Of a stretch of DNA of 64,000 nucleotides, positions 27,185 to 35,663 are shown in pieces. The notes under the pieces are model-generated. The model had not been told where the DNA came from and searched no databases. It was given only the letters and a program-made list of their open reading frames with translations. Each line of letters starts with the position of its first letter. Positions within the stretch are counted from its first letter, which is position 1. Source of the stretch: Flagellimonas profundi (GTDB lineage: Bacteria > Bacteroidota > Bacteroidia > Flavobacteriales > Flavobacteriaceae); contig NZ_JAFLNM010000002.1 of assembly GCF_017313275.1 (NCBI RefSeq), forward strand, positions 482,455 to 546,454. Reading direction: 5' to 3'. The position numbers were made by a program, and so were the translations under genes.

Positions 27185-28606
27185 TTACAGTTCCCAACCT
27201 TCGCGGTAATCTCTGGTTACCCAGTCGTTTGCCTTTTCGTAGTTGGTGATCTTCATATTGTCACCGTCCCAGAACAACTTTCTTCTTCCTGGAAAAGCAT
27301 AAGGCGCCCAATCACCCACTTTTTTGCCTTCTTTCAATTCTTTGTATTGATAAGCTTTTACGGCGAGGTTACCCATGAGCACGGTCTCTGTCAATCTACC
27401 GGCTTTTTCAAAATTGGAAGAGGTTGGTGTACCATTTTGGCAACCATCCACAAAATTGGCAAAGTGACCTCCGATACCTCCTGGAACCCTTGGGTATTTT
27501 GGTTCTGGGGCGTTATAGAGGTCCATCATTTCTGAAGGCAACAATCTGGCATTTTGGGAATACGTATCACATACCAGGATTCCTTTGTCTCCATAAATTA
27601 CGGTACCACCACCGGTGTCACCAATGGTTTCATCATCTTTGAGTTCGTCCGGCAGGTTGGGCTTTAATCCCCCATCGTACCAATTCAAGGCAATATCACC
27701 GTGTTCCTCATGCTCGAATTTCAAGTGTATTTTGGAAGAAGGTGGACAGGAATGGCTGTAATCTGCCTCCACAAAATCATCTACCCATACCGTTGTACAA
27801 CTTGCCTCCGCCTCAGTGGGATATCCAAGATCCAATACACTAAATGGCGTTTCCATGATGTGGCATCCCATATCACCTAGAGCCCCGGTACCAAAATCCC
27901 AGAACCCTCTCCATTTAAAAGGAAGATACGCATCGTTATAATCTCTCATTTTTGCAGGGCCTAACCAAAGATCCCAATCCAATTCTCTTGGAATACGGTC
28001 TCGTTTTGTGGGCATGGGCACTCCTTGTGGCCAAACAGGACGGTTGGTCCAACAATCTATGGTATGTACGTTTCCAATTATGCCAGACTCTACCCATTCA
28101 CGAGCTATTCGGCTACCATCGCTGGAGGCTCCCTGGTTCCCCATTTGGGTTACAATGCCATTTTCTCTAGCAGTTTTGGTCATTAACCGTGCCTCATAAA
28201 TATTGTGTGTAAGGGGCTTTTCCACATAAGCATGCTTTTTTTCACGCATAAACGGTAAAGCTATGGTAGCGTGTGTATGGTCCGGCGTAGCCACGGCTAT
28301 GGCATCAATGTCGTTCAGATGTTTGTCAAAAACCTTTCGAAAGTCCTTATATCGTTTTACATCCGGAAATTGTTCGTAGGTTTCTTGGGCACGACGGTCA
28401 TCCACGTCGCAGAACGATACGAATTTCACTCTTCCAGTGTCGTTCAAGCCATTGATTACATTATTTCCCCTTCCTCCAACACCAAAAGCACCTACATACA
28501 AGGTGTCGCTTGGGGGAATATGGGTTTTGCCTAAAACATGACTGGGAACAATGGAAAAAGCAGCTGAAGCGGCTGCCGTATTCTTGATGAACTTTCTTCT
28601 TTGCAT
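27185..28606 (-). CDS. Exported Gfo/Idh/MocA-family oxidoreductase (Tat signal)
   Basis: 473 residues. The N-terminus MQRRKFIKNTAAASAAFSIV is a twin-arginine signal, so it is exported folded with its cofactor. The nucleotide-binding loop is VGAFGVGGRGNNVI, the catalytic EKP motif is in YVEKPLTHNIYEARLM, and TPDHTHATIALPF is typical of the secreted Bacteroidota branch (NagA-like glycosidases and sugar oxidoreductases). It is a paralogue of the 9.8-kb gene but stands alone, with no DUF1080 partner beside it. The substrate is unknown. Confidence 0.92.
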   Translation of the reverse strand: MQRRKFIKNTAAASAAFSIVPSHVLGKTHIPPSDTLYVGAFGVGGRGNNVINGLNDTGRVKFVSFCDVDDRRAQETYEQFPDVKRYKDFRKVFDKHLNDIDAIAVATPDHTHATIALPFMREKKHAYVEKPLTHNIYEARLMTKTARENGIVTQMGNQGASSDGSRIAREWVESGIIGNVHTIDCWTNRPVWPQGVPMPTKRDRIPRELDWDLWLGPAKMRDYNDAYLPFKWRGFWDFGTGALGDMGCHIMETPFSVLDLGYPTEAEASCTTVWVDDFVEADYSHSCPPSSKIHLKFEHEEHGDIALNWYDGGLKPNLPDELKDDETIGDTGGGTVIYGDKGILVCDTYSQNARLLPSEMMDLYNAPEPKYPRVPGGIGGHFANFVDGCQNGTPTSSNFEKAGRLTETVLMGNLAVKAYQYKELKEGKKVGDWAPYAFPGRRKLFWDGDNMKITNYEKANDWVTRDYREGWEL

Positions 28607-28669
28607 TTTGTTTAGTTTGATTTATGTGAATCCCTAAGATACAAAAAAGAGTAAGAGCACTGTTATGGA

Positions 28670-29329
28670 CTATTCTTTGCCATTCCACTCTTTGTAAAAC
28701 TGTTCCAGATACTTCAGCATGAACAGATGCCGTTCCTCGGCCAGTTTTTTTCCTGTTTCGGTGTTCATTTTATCCTTGAGCAGCAATAGCTTCTCATAAA
28801 AATGATTGATGGTGGGAGCAGTGGATTTTTTGTACTCCTCTTTGGTCATGTTTGGTTGTGGTGGAACAGCTGGATTGTAAAGTTCCCTGTTTTTAAAACC
28901 TCCGTAGTTAAAAGCTCTGGCAATTCCAATGGCTCCAATAGCATCCAAACGATCGGCATCTTGTACTATGTGAAGCTCCTTTGAGCTAAACCTTGTTCCA
29001 TCTTTTTCCAAACTATTTTTAAAGGACATGTGCTTGATGATGTTGACTACGTGTTCGATGGTCTTCTCATCAACGGATTGGGATTCCAGAAAGTTTCTGG
29101 CCATTTTTGGTCCTATACGTTCATCCCCATTATGGAATTTTGGGTCGGCAATATCATGAAGCAATGCAGCCAATTGAACAATCAAGGAATCCCCCTTTTC
29201 ATGTTTCAACAATAATTTGGAGGTATTGAAAACACGTTCAATATGGAACCAATCGTGACCCCCTTCCGCGTTTTTAAGTTCGCCCTTAACAAAATCAATG
29301 GTATGGTTTATCAATTGGTCCTCCTTCAT
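28670..29329 (-). CDS. HD-domain phosphohydrolase
   Basis: 219 residues. Metal-binding residues appear in order: GGHDWFHIERV, the HD pair in ALLHDIADPKFH, and the later DADRLDAIGAIGIARAF. This is the layout of YedJ/YpgQ-type HD hydrolases, which act on nucleotides or pyrophosphates. The gene overlaps the end of the upstream acyltransferase gene by 4 bp, so the two are translationally coupled. The substrate is not known. Confidence 0.9.
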   Translation of the reverse strand: MKEDQLINHTIDFVKGELKNAEGGHDWFHIERVFNTSKLLLKHEKGDSLIVQLAALLHDIADPKFHNGDERIGPKMARNFLESQSVDEKTIEHVVNIIKHMSFKNSLEKDGTRFSSKELHIVQDADRLDAIGAIGIARAFNYGGFKNRELYNPAVPPQPNMTKEEYKKSTAPTINHFYEKLLLLKDKMNTETGKKLAEERHLFMLKYLEQFYKEWNGKE

Positions 29330-30063
29330 AATTTGGCATCAACCCCAGAAACAATCTGTTTTTCAATTCGGGCTATGAGTTCATCGGCGTTTCCGCTGTT
29401 TTCAATGGGAGGATGTACATTGAAAGTAACATGTGACCCTAATCCCATCGGAAATTTACCATAACGCAATAACTTCCATGAGTTGTTTATACTTATGGGG
29501 ACGATCAATGCAGAGGGTGCATTTTTCATCATCACTTTAAGTCCCGTAGTCCTAAAAGGTTTGGGAACTCCGTTCCTGCTGCGTGTGCCTTCGGGGAAAA
29601 TAACGGCACTCCGGTTGTTCGCCTCAATATATTTCGCCAACTTTTGAAGTTCGGCGATGGATTGCTTCGGGTCCTTTCTGTCAATCAAAGCAGAACCGCC
29701 ATGCCTTAAGTTGTACGATACACTTGGAATTCCCTTTCCCAATTCAATTTTGCTCACAAATTTGGGATGGTACTTTCGCATATACCATATAATCGGTGGT
29801 ATATCGTACATGCTTTGGTGGTTGGTGACAATGATGAGCGGCCGATCGGTAGGGATATCTTGTTCGTTTTTAAAACGATATCGAGTTCCGAGCACATTGG
29901 TGCACCGCATAATGAACCAATTTAGTATGGAAACACTTTTTTTGTGCGCATTGTACCCGAATATTTTAAGGCAAACCCATTGAATGGGATGGAAAATGAC
30001 CAGGACCAAACCAAACAACAAAAAGAAAATGATGGTGAGGGGGTACGATAACAGTTTTAGCAC
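29326..30063 (-). CDS. plsC: 1-acyl-sn-glycerol-3-phosphate acyltransferase (PlsC family)
   Basis: 245 residues. An N-terminal membrane helix (LTIIFFLLFGLVLVIFHPI) is followed by the acyltransferase motif NHQSMYD (HX4D) and the phosphate-binding motif FPEGTRSRNG, then the VPISINNSW block. It adds the second acyl chain to lysophosphatidic acid on the cytoplasmic face of the inner membrane. It is transcribed ahead of the HD-hydrolase gene, with a 4-bp overlap. The gene symbol rests on family motifs only. Confidence 0.92.
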   Translation of the reverse strand: MLKLLSYPLTIIFFLLFGLVLVIFHPIQWVCLKIFGYNAHKKSVSILNWFIMRCTNVLGTRYRFKNEQDIPTDRPLIIVTNHQSMYDIPPIIWYMRKYHPKFVSKIELGKGIPSVSYNLRHGGSALIDRKDPKQSIAELQKLAKYIEANNRSAVIFPEGTRSRNGVPKPFRTTGLKVMMKNAPSALIVPISINNSWKLLRYGKFPMGLGSHVTFNVHPPIENSGNADELIARIEKQIVSGVDAKL

Positions 30064-30092
30064 GGTTATATGTTTATTGATTGGCGTAAAAA

Positions 30093-30121
30093 TAAAAAAA
30101 CCACCCTTTAAGGGGTGGCCT
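30093..30121 (-). terminator. Terminator of the bacilliredoxin gene
   Basis: On the minus strand CCACCCCT-ta-AAGGGTGG is followed by seven T residues. It lies about 25 bp beyond the stop codon. Confidence 0.88.
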
Positions 30122-30144
30122 TTCCATATCTTATTTACTTGAAT

Positions 30145-30555
30145 TTAGCAAAATTCGTTGTAAGCTTCCATCAGGTTTTCTGCAATAAGTTCAGCAGGTC
30201 TTCCTTCAATATGGTGCCTTTCGATCATGTGAACCAATTCTCCGTCTTTGAACAAGGCCATGCTTGGGGAAGAGGGAGGGAATGGGACCATGTGGTTTCT
30301 GGCCGTTGTAACAGCTTCCATGTCCACACCGGCAAAAACAGTGACCAGGTTATCTGGTGTTTTACTATTTTGCAGGCTCAATTTGGCTGCTGGTCTTGCG
30401 TTGGCCGCTGCACAACCACAAACCGAATTTACCACCACCAAGGTGGTTCCGTCCTTTTTTAAGGCATTTTCAACTGCTTCACTTGTATGTAGTTCTTCAA
30501 ACCCGGCTCCGGCCAAGTCTTCGCGCATAGGTTTTACCAATTCTTCTGGATACAT
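30145..30555 (-). CDS. Bacilliredoxin (BrxA/BrxB, YphP/YqiW family)
   Basis: 136 residues, full length. The active site is the family-specific C46-G-C48 in VVNSVCGCAAANARP, within a thioredoxin-like fold. Bacilliredoxins remove bacillithiol from cysteines of oxidised proteins in the cytoplasm. Bacillithiol-type thiols occur in some flavobacteria, so the DinB-superfamily proteins in this window could be thiol-dependent partners; that link is inference. It is a single-gene unit with its own terminator. Confidence 0.93.
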   Translation of the reverse strand: MYPEELVKPMREDLAGAGFEELHTSEAVENALKKDGTTLVVVNSVCGCAAANARPAAKLSLQNSKTPDNLVTVFAGVDMEAVTTARNHMVPFPPSSPSMALFKDGELVHMIERHHIEGRPAELIAENLMEAYNEFC

Positions 30556-30630
30556 AGACTTCTTTTTGATTTTGTTACAAAGATACAGTATTGTTGGGTT
30601 TTTTCATTACCCTTAACATTGCTTAAAGCT

Positions 30631-30658
30631 TTGTTTACCTATCAAACCCCTATCTTTG
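30631..30658 (+). promoter_or_regulatory. Bacteroidota-type promoter for the TerB-DnaJ operon
   Basis: A TTG(TTT) -33 box at 30631 and a perfect -7 box TATCTTTG (30651-30658), with 17 bp between them. The expected start is about 7 bp on, giving a short leader to the ATG at 30677. This is the clearest promoter seen in the window. Confidence 0.7.
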
Positions 30659-30676
30659 CGCTTTAATTTTTGAAGT

Positions 30677-31414
30677 ATGATCAAGTGGATAGCCGCTTTT
30701 ATCGGTTATTTTTTATTTCGATTTCCCGGTGCGGTTTTAGGATTTATCGTCGGGACTTTTTTGGATAATTTCGGAGGCTCTGGTAAAAAATCGGGATCCG
30801 TGTTCCAAGATTTCACAAAACAGACCGTTTCTCCGGCAGATTTTGAGTTGAACTTGTTATCGCTTTGTTCCGTTATCATAAAGGCAGATGGGCAAGTAAA
30901 TCAGCGTGAGCTCGATTATGTACGCCAGTATTTTTTGAGCACATATGGAAAAGAAAGGGCGAATGCTATTTTTAGGACGTTCAACGAGGTTATAAAAAAG
31001 CGGGAGATATCCACGCAGCGCATATGTAATTTTATGGTGCAACGTACCAGATATGAGGTGAGGTTGCAAATGCTTCACTTTTTGTTCGGTATAGCACAGT
31101 CCGATGGTCAGGTAAGCAAAGCTGAAGTTCAAAAATTAAGGGAGATTGCCGGGTATTTTCGAATAAATGAACACGATTTTGAAAGTATCATGGCCATGTT
31201 CATTAAGTCGGTGGACAACTCTTACAAGATTTTGGAGATAGAAAGGACTGCTACGGATGAAGAGGTAAAGAAGGCCTACCGAAAAATGGCCAAAAAATAC
31301 CATCCCGATCGTGTGGTCACTGAAAATGAAGCGATCAGAAATGGGGCCGAGGAAAAATTCAAAGAAGTGCAAAAGGCCTATGAAACCATACAAAAGGAAA
31401 GGGGATTATCTTAA
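30677..31414 (+). CDS. Membrane-anchored TerB-like and DnaJ-domain protein (DjlA-like)
   Basis: 245 residues. The N-terminus (IAAFIGYFLFRFPGAVLGFIVG) is a single membrane anchor with the glycine pattern of DjlA. A TerB-like helical domain follows (about residues 50-175, with KADGQVNQREL and QSDGQVSKAEV, each with a DGQV turn), then a C-terminal J domain (about 183-245) with H209-P210-D211. DjlA proteins recruit DnaK to the inner membrane. It heads a four-gene run with small gaps (HupE-like, dCMP deaminase, S41 protease). Confidence 0.92.
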   Translation: MIKWIAAFIGYFLFRFPGAVLGFIVGTFLDNFGGSGKKSGSVFQDFTKQTVSPADFELNLLSLCSVIIKADGQVNQRELDYVRQYFLSTYGKERANAIFRTFNEVIKKREISTQRICNFMVQRTRYEVRLQMLHFLFGIAQSDGQVSKAEVQKLREIAGYFRINEHDFESIMAMFIKSVDNSYKILEIERTATDEEVKKAYRKMAKKYHPDRVVTENEAIRNGAEEKFKEVQKAYETIQKERGLS

Positions 31415-31417
31415 CCA

Positions 31418-32008
31418 ATGGTTATGCAGGAGTTTTTATTTTATATCAAATTAGGTCTTGATCATGTTCTCGATTTTAGCGCTTATGATCATATTTTGTT
31501 CCTATCCGCCTTAACAGTTCCTTTTACATTTAGGAACTGGAAACGTGTATTGGTCTTGGCCACTATTTTTACCCTAGCCCATTGCACCTCCTTGGCATTA
31601 TCCGTTTACGAGGTGGTTACCATGGATGTCGGTCTGATCGAGTTTTTGATTCCCGTCACCATCTTGCTCACTGCTCTTTTCAATTTTGCCTATGTGTACA
31701 AAGAGTCCTTGAACGTTGGTATTTTACTTCATATTTTGGCTACAGCTTTCTTTGGATTGATCCATGGTTTTGGTTTCTCCAACTATTTTAAGATGTTAAT
31801 GGCCGAGGAAGAGGACAAGATTACACCCTTACTTGGTTTTGCAACCGGCATAGAGTTATCTCAAGTTACCATCATATTGATTGTTTTGGCTATTTCATAC
31901 GTGATTTTGGAACTGTTCAAGGCAAAGCGCTGGATTTTTATTGCCATAGCATCAATTTTGATCATTGCCATTACAATACCCTTGCTGATTGCTACGTTCC
32001 CCTTGTAG
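31418..32008 (+). CDS. HupE/UreJ-family membrane protein
   Basis: 196 residues with six or so membrane helices. Conserved polar sites are seen in FYIKLGLDHVLDFSAYDHILF, TIFTLAHCTSLALS and GLIHGFGFSN, the histidine-rich signatures of HupE/UreJ. Characterised members are linked to nickel or cobalt entry, but many Bacteroidota members have no urease or hydrogenase partner and the substrate here is open. It starts 3 bp after the DjlA-like gene; ATG 31424 is an alternative start. Confidence 0.9.
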   Translation: MVMQEFLFYIKLGLDHVLDFSAYDHILFLSALTVPFTFRNWKRVLVLATIFTLAHCTSLALSVYEVVTMDVGLIEFLIPVTILLTALFNFAYVYKESLNVGILLHILATAFFGLIHGFGFSNYFKMLMAEEEDKITPLLGFATGIELSQVTIILIVLAISYVILELFKAKRWIFIAIASILIIAITIPLLIATFPL

Positions 32009-32092
32009 GAACTACGTTAAATTTTATCGAATAAGGTTGTAAGGGTCTTTCAAAGCAGGTATATTTAATTAATTATCAGCGTTTTTGGATAA

Positions 32093-32530
32093 ATGAAGGC
32101 GAGCAAACAAGAAAAATACGATAAAGCCTACTTGCGAATGGCCCAGGAATGGGGCAAACTATCTTATTGTAAAAGAAAACAGGTTGGTGCCATTATTGTA
32201 AAGGATAGAATGATCATATCCGATGGGTATAACGGAACTCCCACGGGATTTGAGAATATTTGTGAGGATGATGAGGGATTTACCAAATGGTATGTGCTCC
32301 ATGCCGAGGCGAATGCCATTCTTAAAGTTGCTTCGTCCACACAATCTTGTGAAGGGGCTACATTGTACATTACATTATCCCCATGTAGGGAATGTAGCAA
32401 GCTTGTGCACCAAGCTGGCATAAAACGTGTGGTATACCTGAATGCGTACAAAGATGACTCTGGATTAAAATTTCTGGAAAGGGCAGGAGTGGAGATCGTG
32501 CATTTGCCCATTTTGGAAGAAATGGTTTAA
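32093..32530 (+). CDS. Deoxycytidylate (dCMP) deaminase family protein
   Basis: 145 residues. The zinc site is HAEANAIL plus PCRECSKLV, and QVGAIIVKDRMIISDGYNGTPTG is the dCMP/ComEB-type N-terminal motif. It converts dCMP to dUMP, feeding thymidylate synthesis. It is followed 15 bp later by the S41 protease gene, a common flavobacterial arrangement. Confidence 0.92.
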   Translation: MKASKQEKYDKAYLRMAQEWGKLSYCKRKQVGAIIVKDRMIISDGYNGTPTGFENICEDDEGFTKWYVLHAEANAILKVASSTQSCEGATLYITLSPCRECSKLVHQAGIKRVVYLNAYKDDSGLKFLERAGVEIVHLPILEEMV

Positions 32531-32545
32531 CACCATAATTGCTAT

Positions 32546-34174
32546 ATGAAAAAGATCAAAGGATATATTTGGCCAACACTTCTTGCTTTAGCGGTGGCAC
32601 TCGGTATTTTTATTGGAGGCAAGCTCCATTTTAACGACTCACCTGAAAAGCTTTTTTCCACCAATTCCAAAAAAGACAAACTCAATCGGCTTATAGACTA
32701 TATCGACTACGAATATGTGGATGATGTGGATACCGATAGCATTGTTGACGTCACCGTAAACAATATTCTTGGAAAACTAGACCCGCACTCCGTTTATATT
32801 CCCAAAGATGAAATGAAGGATGTAGCCGAAAGTATGAAAGGTGACTTTGCAGGTATAGGGGTGAGTTTTTATATGTTCAGGGATACCATTACGGTTATTA
32901 GAACCATCAAAAACGGGCCAAGTTACATCAGCGGGATAAAACCTGGGGACCGAATTCTAATGGCGGATAGGGACACCCTGTTCGGGAGAAGAATTTCCAA
33001 CGATGATGTGGTCTCTACCCTTAAAGGTAAAATAGGTACCAAGGTAAATCTAAAGGTGTATAGAAAAACCGAGGATAAATTGATGGATATCCCCGTGGTT
33101 CGAGACCGGGTCCCGATCAGGAGCGTGGATGCCTATTATATGCTCACCAAGGATATAGGATACATCAAAATAAACAGATTTGCAGAGTCCACTTTTGATG
33201 AGTTCAAGGATGCCCTTAGAAAATTAAAGCTACGGGGCGCGAAAAAATTAACATTAGACCTTAGGGACAACCCGGGCGGCTATTTGGGAATTGCTGAAAA
33301 ATTGGCCGATGAATTTTTGGGAGAGGATAAGTTGATCCTTTTTACCAAGAACAAAAAAGGCAGGATAAAAAAAGCATACGCAACCAAAAAAGGCGATTTT
33401 GAGGATAAGCCGGTATATGTATTGATCAACGAACGGTCTGCTTCGGCCAGTGAAATAATTGCGGGAGCCTTACAGGATAACGATATAGGGACCATAGTGG
33501 GAAGACGTTCCTTTGGAAAAGGATTGGTGCAACGGGAAATGGATTTGGGAGACGGTTCTGCGGTAAGGCTGACCGTATCCAGATATTACACCCCAACGGG
33601 TCGATCTATCCAAAAATCGTATAAGGACGGCAACCACGATTATTACAAAAGATTCATGGAACGCTATTCCAACGGCGAACTTACATCCGCCGATAGTATA
33701 AAAGTGGCGGACTCTTTAAGGTTTGTAACGCCCAAAGGGAAAGTGGTTTATGGCGGTGGCGGTATTATTCCCGATGTTTTTGTGCCAATCGGAAGCAACC
33801 AGGAAGAGGCCATAGAAAGTATGGAGGATACCTATCAATTTTTTGCAAGATTTGTTTTTGAACACTTGGAAGAAGATAGAACCTTATATGACGATTACAC
33901 CCAAAACCAGTTTTTGGATGAATTTAGTGTGGATGATATTCTCTTTGACAATTTCATTCAATTTGTATTGGACAGAAAGATAAAATTGGATTTCTATGCC
34001 TACGAGGATAAAATAAAAGCATACTTAAAGGCCAACATCGCCGAACAATTGTATTCGCCCAATCTTTCTGCGCAGATCAAAGGAGACCACGACTCCATGC
34101 TTAAAAAGGTGAAAGCATTGGATAAAGCGGATATCGATCAATCCCAAATTGGCGCTGTAGAAATTAAACCTTGA
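32546..34174 (+). CDS. S41-family C-terminal processing protease (CtpA-like)
   Basis: 542 residues. An N-terminal membrane/signal segment (IWPTLLALAVALGIFIGG) places it in the periplasm. Then come a helical part, a PDZ domain (about residues 85-170, SYISGIKPGDRILMADRD) and the protease core with LDLRDNPGGYL, the nucleophile serine in NERSASASEIIAGAL and the lysine in RSFGKGLVQ. Such proteases trim or degrade exported proteins from their C-terminus. The C-terminal 130 residues are an extension beyond the core. Confidence 0.93.
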   Translation: MKKIKGYIWPTLLALAVALGIFIGGKLHFNDSPEKLFSTNSKKDKLNRLIDYIDYEYVDDVDTDSIVDVTVNNILGKLDPHSVYIPKDEMKDVAESMKGDFAGIGVSFYMFRDTITVIRTIKNGPSYISGIKPGDRILMADRDTLFGRRISNDDVVSTLKGKIGTKVNLKVYRKTEDKLMDIPVVRDRVPIRSVDAYYMLTKDIGYIKINRFAESTFDEFKDALRKLKLRGAKKLTLDLRDNPGGYLGIAEKLADEFLGEDKLILFTKNKKGRIKKAYATKKGDFEDKPVYVLINERSASASEIIAGALQDNDIGTIVGRRSFGKGLVQREMDLGDGSAVRLTVSRYYTPTGRSIQKSYKDGNHDYYKRFMERYSNGELTSADSIKVADSLRFVTPKGKVVYGGGGIIPDVFVPIGSNQEEAIESMEDTYQFFARFVFEHLEEDRTLYDDYTQNQFLDEFSVDDILFDNFIQFVLDRKIKLDFYAYEDKIKAYLKANIAEQLYSPNLSAQIKGDHDSMLKKVKALDKADIDQSQIGAVEIKP

Positions 34175-34175
34175 T

Positions 34176-34376
34176 CTATTTCTTCAGCTTTTTGTCGATT
34201 TTTTTGGAAGTCATAAAAATCAATGTCAACACAATAGCACATAAAGAGGCCAAAATACCGATCAAGGCAATAGTGCTGTCACCTTGAATTGGATTTTCAA
34301 AATCCACCAAGGTCACGTTGTAAGCAATAAGTGCCAACGCAAGAATAATTAAAACTATAGCAAAGGTCTTGTTCAT
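34176..34376 (-). CDS. Small two-helix membrane protein
   Basis: 66 residues with two membrane helices (about 4-24 and 36-57) and a lysine-rich tail (TSKKIDKKLKK). No family was recognised. It lies 9 bp after the MarC gene on the same strand, so co-transcription is likely, and it ends 2 bp from the convergent protease gene. Small proteins of this type are common next to transporters in flavobacteria. Confidence 0.72.
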   Translation of the reverse strand: MNKTFAIVLIILALALIAYNVTLVDFENPIQGDSTIALIGILASLCAIVLTLIFMTSKKIDKKLKK

Positions 34377-34385
34377 ATCTATGTG

Positions 34386-34970
34386 TTAAGCGGCGTGAGA
34401 CAGTAGCTCATTTATATTGGTGGCAAATAGTTTTACGGCAATTGCCATAAGGATAACACCAAACACTTTTCGTATAATATTGAGTCCATTTTTTCCCAAA
34501 ATCCGCTCAATTCGAGCACTGGACTTTAGTACGATATACACAAAGATAACGTTTATAATTATGGCCACTATAATGTTCTCCACATGATATTCTGCCCTAA
34601 GGGACAAAATAGAGGTCAAGGTACCTGCACCGGCAATAAGTGGAAATGCAATGGGTACGATAGAAGCGGTTTCCGGCTCATCATCCCTGTAAAGTGATAT
34701 ACCCAAAATCATTTCAATGGCCAGGAAAAATATGATGAAAGCACCGGCAACGGCAAACGAATTTACATCGATTCCTATTAAAGAAAGAATGCTTTCCCCA
34801 ACAAACAAAAAGGCAATCATGATCGCGGTGGCCACAATCGAGGCCTTTTCAGATTGCACATGACCAACCTTGTTGCGCAGCGATAGAATAATAGGGATAC
34901 TTCCCAAAATATCTATTACGGCAAACAATATCATTCCAGCGGTCGCTATTTCTTTAAAGTTAAAATTCAT
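34386..34970 (-). CDS. MarC-family membrane protein
   Basis: 194 residues from the ATG at 34970; the frame could extend to 35024 but the upstream residues lack family character. Six membrane helices are seen, with the family motifs FAVIDILGSIPIILSL and PIAFPLIAGAGTLTSIL. The function of MarC (formerly linked to multiple antibiotic resistance) is unknown. Confidence 0.9.
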   Translation of the reverse strand: MNFNFKEIATAGMILFAVIDILGSIPIILSLRNKVGHVQSEKASIVATAIMIAFLFVGESILSLIGIDVNSFAVAGAFIIFFLAIEMILGISLYRDDEPETASIVPIAFPLIAGAGTLTSILSLRAEYHVENIIVAIIINVIFVYIVLKSSARIERILGKNGLNIIRKVFGVILMAIAVKLFATNINELLSHAA

Positions 34971-35090
34971 ACCCTCATTTTTTTCGGACGGCAAATTTAC
35001 GTGTAAAAAATACTTTTGGACCATATAGTATGTTTAGAAATCATCAATTTTTTGGTTTTGAATTACCTTTGCCAAAAAGTTGAGGTCTGT

Positions 35091-35663
35091 ATGTTTCAAA
35101 TAGGGAAAACCATTGTATCCGAAGAAATATTGGAAAACGATTTTGTATGCAATCTAAACGCCTGCAAGGGAGCTTGTTGTGTTGGAGGGGAGTATGGAGC
35201 ACCGTTGGAAGATTCGGAAACCGATAAGCTGGTCGACATCTATCAAGATGTGAAACCTTTTTTACGCCCCGAAGGGATAGCGGCCATCGAGGAGCATGGA
35301 GTGTTCGTTAAAGGAGAAGATGGTGAGTGGGAAACCCCTTTGGTGAACAACAATGAATGTGCTTATGTGGTTTTTTCGGAAGATGGGATAGCCAAGTGCG
35401 GACTGGAGGCTGCCTATGAGGCAGGTGCCACCAAATGGAAAAAGCCAATTTCTTGCTATTTGTATCCGGTAAGAACCAGGGAGTACTCCGAATTTACAGC
35501 GGTAAACTATCATAAATGGGAGATTTGTGACCCGGCTTGTGCCTTGGGCGAGGAATTGAAGGTTCCTATTTACAAGTTTGTAAAAGATGCCTTGATCAAA
35601 AAGTTTGGAAAGTCTTGGTGCCAAGAACTGGAAGAAGTAGCAGCGGAGAATACTAAATCGTAG
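35091..35663 (+). CDS. DUF3109 cysteine-rich protein
   Basis: 190 residues from the ATG at 35091; an upstream ATG at 35016 in frame would overlap the likely promoter. The N-terminal cysteine group is CNLNACKGACCVGGEYGAPL (C20, C25, C29, C30), with more cysteines in NNECAYVVF, AKCGLEAA, ISCYLYP and ICDPACALG. The pattern resembles YkgJ-type metal or Fe-S cluster binding proteins. The function is unknown. Its end overlaps the convergent kinase gene by 11 bp. A possible -7 box TACCTTTG lies at 35064-35071. Confidence 0.9.
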   Translation: MFQIGKTIVSEEILENDFVCNLNACKGACCVGGEYGAPLEDSETDKLVDIYQDVKPFLRPEGIAAIEEHGVFVKGEDGEWETPLVNNNECAYVVFSEDGIAKCGLEAAYEAGATKWKKPISCYLYPVRTREYSEFTAVNYHKWEICDPACALGEELKVPIYKFVKDALIKKFGKSWCQELEEVAAENTKS